Below, in pieces: positions 59,001 to 64,000 of a stretch of DNA of 64,000 nt. A program made the position numbers and the translations under genes. The DNA is from Polyporus tsugae (taxonomy: Eukaryota; Basidiomycota; Agaricomycetes; Polyporales; Polyporaceae): the NCBI GenBank assembly GCA_024305745.1, contig JAHRBS010000002.1, positions 1,178,001 to 1,242,000 of the forward strand. Direction: 5' to 3'. Numbering within the stretch: position 1 is the first letter of the stretch; every line of letters starts with the position of its first letter. The notes beneath the pieces are model-generated. The model saw nothing but the letters and a program-made list of their open reading frames with translations, was not told the DNA's origin and did not search any database.

Positions 59001-59419
59001 GCAGGCTTTCCGCGACGCTGGCATGAACGAGAGACAAGTCGAAGAAGCGTACGAGCAATACAAGTTGCACGTTCGCGACAAGTGGACTGACAGGGACCTG
59101 CTCCACGCTCTTCTCGCGTCTGACGGCATTGCAAGCACGCGCCCAAATGCAACTTCGGCAGCATTCCCAAACGAGGGGCAACGGAGGGCGACGACCAGGA
59201 GAGAGGCGCATTCGCTTCCCGGGCCCTTCCATCAGGATCAGGATGATCCTGCCAATCCTGTAAGTGCCTCGTAGATACATTGTCCGTCTGTTCGAGCGTT
59301 CATTTACTGACCGTGCGTATTTCTCATTCCAGCAGGGTTTCGGTTTGCCGGGTACCAACCCTCATCCCGGACCATCGAGCACAAACACCAGTATGAAAGG
59401 GAAGGAGAGGCAGGGGTAG
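56011..59419 (+). CDS. PD-(D/E)xK nuclease-like protein with duplicated helical modules
   Basis: Six exons, 56011-56058, 56118-56694, 56758-57155, 57212-57346, 57412-59259 and 59333-59419, close perfectly to give 1,030 residues. The N-terminal domain contains HPFIDLDGDTLHYALPDYVLLSLG followed by AWLVLVVEIKAL. Pro95-Asp96, then Glu119-x-Lys121, match the PD-(D/E)xK nuclease core spacing (22 residues between). A basic cluster (RGKRKRD) follows. The long C-terminal region is Pro/Ser-rich but contains two related modules: residues about 618-680 (TPRDWATVEEW...DLMHAYRKAGMNEQQ) and about 887-945 (DPKWDNLSLPT...DVRQAFRDAGMNERQ). Each is preceded by a near-identical SAAIPRPASAPP(T/V)PSSPP block, so a segment has duplicated internally. 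Nuclease activity is inference; such domains occur in lineage-specific Agaricomycete families. Confidence 0.75.
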
Positions 59420-60155
59420 TTGGATAGATTGTCGGCGACGATGTTCGGTGGCCAGGTTTTCTTGGACGCGGCCGATGCTTTGTTCTGCTTGTTCTGTGCG
59501 ACTGTTAAATATTCCCATTGTCATTTTGCTGTGTAAATGCTGTCGAGAATGCAACCAATCATACCACTGGCAGTCAGTCCAACATCTACAACATCGTCCC
59601 GGGTGAGCGCGCGGTCATCCTCGTATCTCCTTGCGCAAATTCCGAGTTGGGTTGCCCGCTCGTCATCCGTATCATCTATCGATAAAGCCAGCCTCGTTGA
59701 GCAGATCGGGATGCCTGGAACATTAGAGTGCGCGATGATGAGCTGCAGAGTCTGGATGCTTCTTCCCATGCTCCCTCTCGAGGCCATGTTTACGGGTGTG
59801 ACGCGTGCCGTACTTGTGTTTGTTTCTGAGCTCGTGTCAGGACCAAGATTACTTATTGCGTGTCCTACCTAGACGGGTGATTGGTATGACCTTTTGGTAA
59901 GGCAGGGGATCCGGAGGAGGGAAAGATTGATTGTAAGGCCAAAGCTATGACTTTCAAGAGCACTCGGAGCTCAAGGCGCCTCCTCGGATTCCGCGGAACA
60001 GTAACAGTTGACCCGTGACGCTGATTCACGTGAGCGTGATACGACGCGTCGACGCGTAGCGCAAGAATGGCCCGGGCGCTGGACGGTGGTGGCTTTAAGT
60101 TTGACGGCCACGACCTCCTCAGCTGCATGCACCGTCTCTCGGCTCCGGACCTGCG
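59420..60155. other. Intergenic, 0.74 kb
   Basis: 3' flank of the modular protein and promoter of the helicase. Overlapping frames on both strands near 59521-59872 show no motif. Confidence 0.4.
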
Positions 60156-63100
60156 ATGGCCAACATCAACGAGCTGCTCAAGGATCTGAATCCCGCTCAA
60201 CTCCAGGGTGAGTTTTTCTCATTCCACATTTATCCACTCGCGTCGACTGAGTCATAGTACCACTGCCGACACAGCTGTCCAGCATCCACTGCAGATTCCT
60301 CTCCAAATTCTCGCAGGCCCGGGAAGCGGAAAGACCAAGGTACTCACCATGCGCATCGCGCATCTAATTACCAACTACTACCTCCCCCCGTGGTCCATCT
60401 GCGCCGTCACCTTCACGAACAAGGCCGCGAACGAGATGCGCGAGCGGCTCGTCAAGCTCATCGGCAAAGAGAACACCGCGCAGATCAAGATGGGCACCTT
60501 CCATGCGCTCTGCTGCAAGTTCCTGAGGAGGTATGCGAAGTATGTGGGCATCGAGGGAAACTTTACGGTGTGCGACGCGGACGAGAGGTATGTGGTTACC
60601 GGTGGCTGTGGGGCAAGCATGCGTTTCCGACGAATATATGCGCGGTTTTCAGCAAGAAGATCGTGGCGAAGCTCTTGAAACCACATCAAGAGTGGTTGAA
60701 AGAACGTAATCTCACCGTGAAGGAAGGCACAGTGCTCTCCGTCGTCTCGAAGCTCAAGGCCAAGGGCCTCACCGCGGACGACGCTCTGAAGATGGTCGCG
60801 GAGACCAACGCGCTTCCCAAAGAAGAAAGAATGAGGAGAATACTCGAGAATGGAGGGAAGGGTGACATCTTGGAGGGAGATCTTGGAGAGATCATTGCGA
60901 CCGTGTACAAGGACTACGAGAAGACGCTTCGGGAGGCGAACAGTTTGGACTTCGACGACCTGTTGCTGTTTGGCGTCAAGATGTTTGCGGGACACAAGAA
61001 GGCATCGACGTGGTGTCAACATGTCCTGGTGGATGAATAGTGAGCGTCGACTTCCTCTAAATGCATGGGTTCTAATCGTGTGCTATAGTCAGGACACCAA
61101 CACGACCCAGTATGAACTTATGCGCTATATTGCACAGACATGCAAATGTGTGACCATAGTGGGAGACCCTGATCAGTCGAGTAAGGAACTTCTCCGTGAC
61201 TTCTCTATATTCTAACCAATGTGTTTAGTCTACGGATGGCGTTCCGCAGAGATTACCAACCTGGCTAACATGCAGAGAGGCAAGCAGATGCATATACCCA
61301 TGCGTCCGGCCATTGTCTCACAGTCCCTTCACGTCGTTGTGTAGATTTTCCAACTACGCAGCAGATCTACTTGGAGACGAACTACCGTTCCACTGCCTCC
61401 ATCCTCGACGCTAGTATGGCCATCATCTCGCAAGGTGAGCCGTTGGCACCTTCTGTGACGATTGCAAATACGTCCTCACCCATCCGGCAGACAAGACGCG
61501 AATACAGAAGACTCTGAACACTTCGCACCCCAGAGGTCCCATCCCAGTCCTCCATGCCTTCCCCATGGAACAAGTCGAGGGAGGTTTCATCGCGGCGGAG
61601 ATCAAGAGGCTCATCGCCTTCACCGGAGGTATGCTGACTTGGAGTGACTTTGTCGTCCTGTTGCGATACAATGCACACTCGCGAGTCATCGAAGCTGCGC
61701 TCCAGAAGGAGAGCATACCGAATAGGGTCCTCGCGGGACACAAGTTCTTCGAGCGCATGGAGGTCGGTTGGCCTTGCCCCTCTGTACCATTGTATCCCTC
61801 CTACCAAAGCTGACTGAAACTCACATGGCCACAGGTCAAGGACGTCCTTGCGTACCTACAACTCATCGACAACCCAGCTTTCGTGCCCGCCTTCACGAGA
61901 ATCGTGAACGTTCCATCTCGGACAGTTGGAGAAAAGGTTGGGCAACCGGCTTACCCTCCACACCCACAACCTGACGGCGTAACAATAGACCATCGCCGAG
62001 CTCCTCCACCGCGCCGAGCAGCTCAAAGTGCCTCCTCTGACCGTGGTAGAACGCATCATCGACGGCAAGATTCCGGACATCAAGCCGCCGGTGAAGAAGA
62101 AGCTCGCGTCGTTCGTCGGCGCCGTCCGCGATCTCCGCCGGTTCGCGAACGAGGGCATGTCGCCCACGAAGCTCATCACCGCGCTCGTCGACCTCATCGC
62201 GTATGGAGAGCACCTCCGCAAGACGCAGCCGGACTCCGACAGCAGGTGGGCGAACGTGCAGGAGCTGATCAGCTTCGCGAGCGAGGTCGAGAACGGGATG
62301 CCGGCGAAGGCGGGGAAAAGGATGCTGGACGCAGAGGAGCGCGCGCATGAGGAGTTGTGGGGCGATGGGCTCGGCGAGTGGGACGCGGACCAGGTCGACG
62401 ACGTTGATGGGTGCGTTTGCGCATGAATATGAACACAGTGGGTGCGCGCTGACTATGGTACTGGCCAGCGACACGCCGTTGAGGTACTTTTTGCAGGCGT
62501 CGATGCTGTCTACGGATACCGAAACACCTGAAGATGAGAAGAGCAAGGATGTGAGTCGTTGGTCGTAAAGTTTTACACCGACCATGCTGCTGACAGCCCA
62601 AGCAGAAGGTCACCATATCAACATGCCATTCGGCGAAGGGTCTCGAGTGGGCTGTTGTCATGATCCCTGCTGGTACGTACTTGGGAATAGCGAAGTTTAA
62701 AGCTTAACTTGAGGAGCTCATGTTTGAGTCTGATGCAGTCGAAGCCGGCGTCTTCCCTTCCGCCCGCTCAGAAGACATGGAGGAAGAACGGTTAGTGCGC
62801 CTCATGCACATGTTTCCTGCGCCCCTTCGAGACTGACTTGTTATTCTTATAGGCGGTTATTGTACGTCGCGTGCACGCGTGCACAAGGTCTCTTGTACCT
62901 TTCTCACACGACGTCGCGGATGGTTGCCGGAGAGCAGAAGCCGGCAGATCTGTCTCCGTTCATTGCGGCCGTGCGGAGCGACTCCAAGGTGAGTGCCCAT
63001 CTGCGAATGTAATCACAGGCTAACTTACGTCTTAACGTCGTTCGTTGGTAGACAAAGGACGTGTTTTCGGACGAGCTCCCTGCCCTGACACCACAAGACC

Positions 63101-64000
63101 GAACAACGATCTGTAAGGTGCTCAACCGTCCTCTCCCAGACGAGACTGAGGTCAAGCGACGGGTGGCGGAGTTGTACGTTCTCCTCCGTGGACGAAACGG
63201 CGCATATATTAACGAAGATTGCACAGTGAACAAACTGGTCGGCATCCTGTATGGGGCATCAATGCGCCATTCCGGGACTTGCCAGGTGTAAAACACAATG
63301 GATATGCAATGCCAGTGCGGTATCCCGGACAGCCTGGCGGACAGGCCGCACAACACTGGGGCGGCGGTGGTCAGCGGCTGGGAGGGGTTCCTGGATCTAT
63401 CATCAAGCCTGATCCTGACGGGATCCCTGGACTCGTCAAACCAGACCCCGATGGTGTGCACGGTGAGCGAGGATGCTTCATGAATTGTGGTCACGCGGTA
63501 CTGCAGTCTTACATACATGCAGAACCTACAATATTCAAGGCGAACAGTCTGCTCCATTTCAACGACGCACGTCGCAGCGGCGGTGTTCAGAGTGCACAGC
63601 AGCCCGTGGTAGCATCGCCAAGCACGGCGGCCCGTGCTCCCCCGTCGGCCTCCGGCAGTAGGAAGGCAGGCACAAGTTCCTCGGCGCCACTGGCTTCCTC
63701 GAGCAGTCGCGTTGTCAACATCGCAAACTCTCCGACAGGTCAATCATCCGCTGGCAACATTCGCAACTGGTTTGGACGGCGGGATAGCGGGGGCTCCCCG
63801 AGCTCAAACGTCTCCTCGAAGGGCAAGGGCAAGGGCAAGGCAACTGGACCTTACCCAGCGACGAAACCTGCCCAGGTTACAACAGTGTCTGTCTCAAAGG
63901 TACCTGTGCGTTCTCTGGGTTTAACTGCAAATGGCGCTCGCGTGAAGAGGGAGCAGGTCGAGCCAGCTCTGATCAAGACGGAGCGTACTGAGCCTACACT
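60156..64000 (+). CDS. SRS2: Srs2/UvrD-family 3'-5' DNA helicase (runs off window)
   Basis: Superfamily 1 helicase; Srs2 dismantles Rad51 filaments and limits recombination. Start 60156 gives MANINELLKDLNPAQLQ (Q motif), then Walker A ILAGPGSGKTKVLTMRI, motif Ia CAVTFTNKAANEMRERL, MGTFHALCCKFLRRY, SLDFDDLLLFG, Walker B VDEYQDTNTTQYELM (completed across an intron), GDPDQSIYGWRSAE (motif III), LETNYRST (motif IV region), DFVVLLRYNAHSR, TISTCHSAKGLEWAVV (motif V) and ERRLLYVACTRAQ (motif VI). All seven helicase motifs are intact. The C-terminal part enters a Gly/Gln/Pro-rich, then Ser/Lys-rich, region with repeated KPDPDG, where interaction motifs of Srs2 are expected. The 3' end lies beyond the window. 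Confidence 0.93.

Overview
The window is nuclear DNA of a filamentous basidiomycete, most likely a wood-decaying Agaricomycete of the Polyporales type. The evidence is dense genes on both strands, many 45-70 bp GT-AG introns, high GC at third codon positions, a secreted bicupin oxalate decarboxylase, a seven-helix-like membrane protein that resembles DUF6534, a type I metacaspase with a Pro/Gly/Tyr/His-rich prodomain, and several long low-complexity proteins of a kind common in these fungi. No bacterial features (operons, CRISPR, Shine-Dalgarno sites) are present. Exon models were built by eye from frame continuity, splice sites and family motifs. Where phases close exactly, exon coordinates are given in the evidence.

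Layout, 0-20 kb: ABHD11-like mitochondrial hydrolase (+), Ser/Pro-rich orphan (-), large acidic repeat protein (+), oxalate decarboxylase (-, about 18 exons), a gene-poor stretch, HIT-domain protein (-), Ubp8/USP22-type SAGA deubiquitinase (+), small acidic orphan (-) and, divergent from it, tRNA-His guanylyltransferase THG1 (+).

20-35 kb: F-box protein (+), divergent pterin carbinolamine dehydratase-like protein (+), alpha/beta hydrolase (-), cytosolic methionyl-tRNA synthetase with a C-terminal WHEP-like domain (-), AIG2/gamma-glutamylcyclotransferase-like protein (+) and a forkhead transcription factor (-).

35-42 kb: a complete-looking DNA transposon at 35251-39675, with a 14-bp perfect terminal inverted repeat (plus a conserved subterminal block) and a 7-bp target duplication. 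It carries a single 1,160-residue protein with a long coiled coil and DDE-like motifs. After it come a weak ORF gene and a U2 spliceosomal snRNA gene (-) with its own TATA box.

42-64 kb: DUF6534-like membrane protein (+), 590-residue basic orphan (+), metacaspase (+), MFS sugar transporter (+), orphan (-), a 1,030-residue protein (+) with a PD-(D/E)xK-like nuclease signature and duplicated helical modules, and an Srs2/UvrD-family helicase (+) that runs off the window edge.

The genes are housekeeping and accessory neighbours and do not form one pathway. The two items most likely to be undescribed are the transposon with its unusual transposase and the PD-(D/E)xK-like modular protein.
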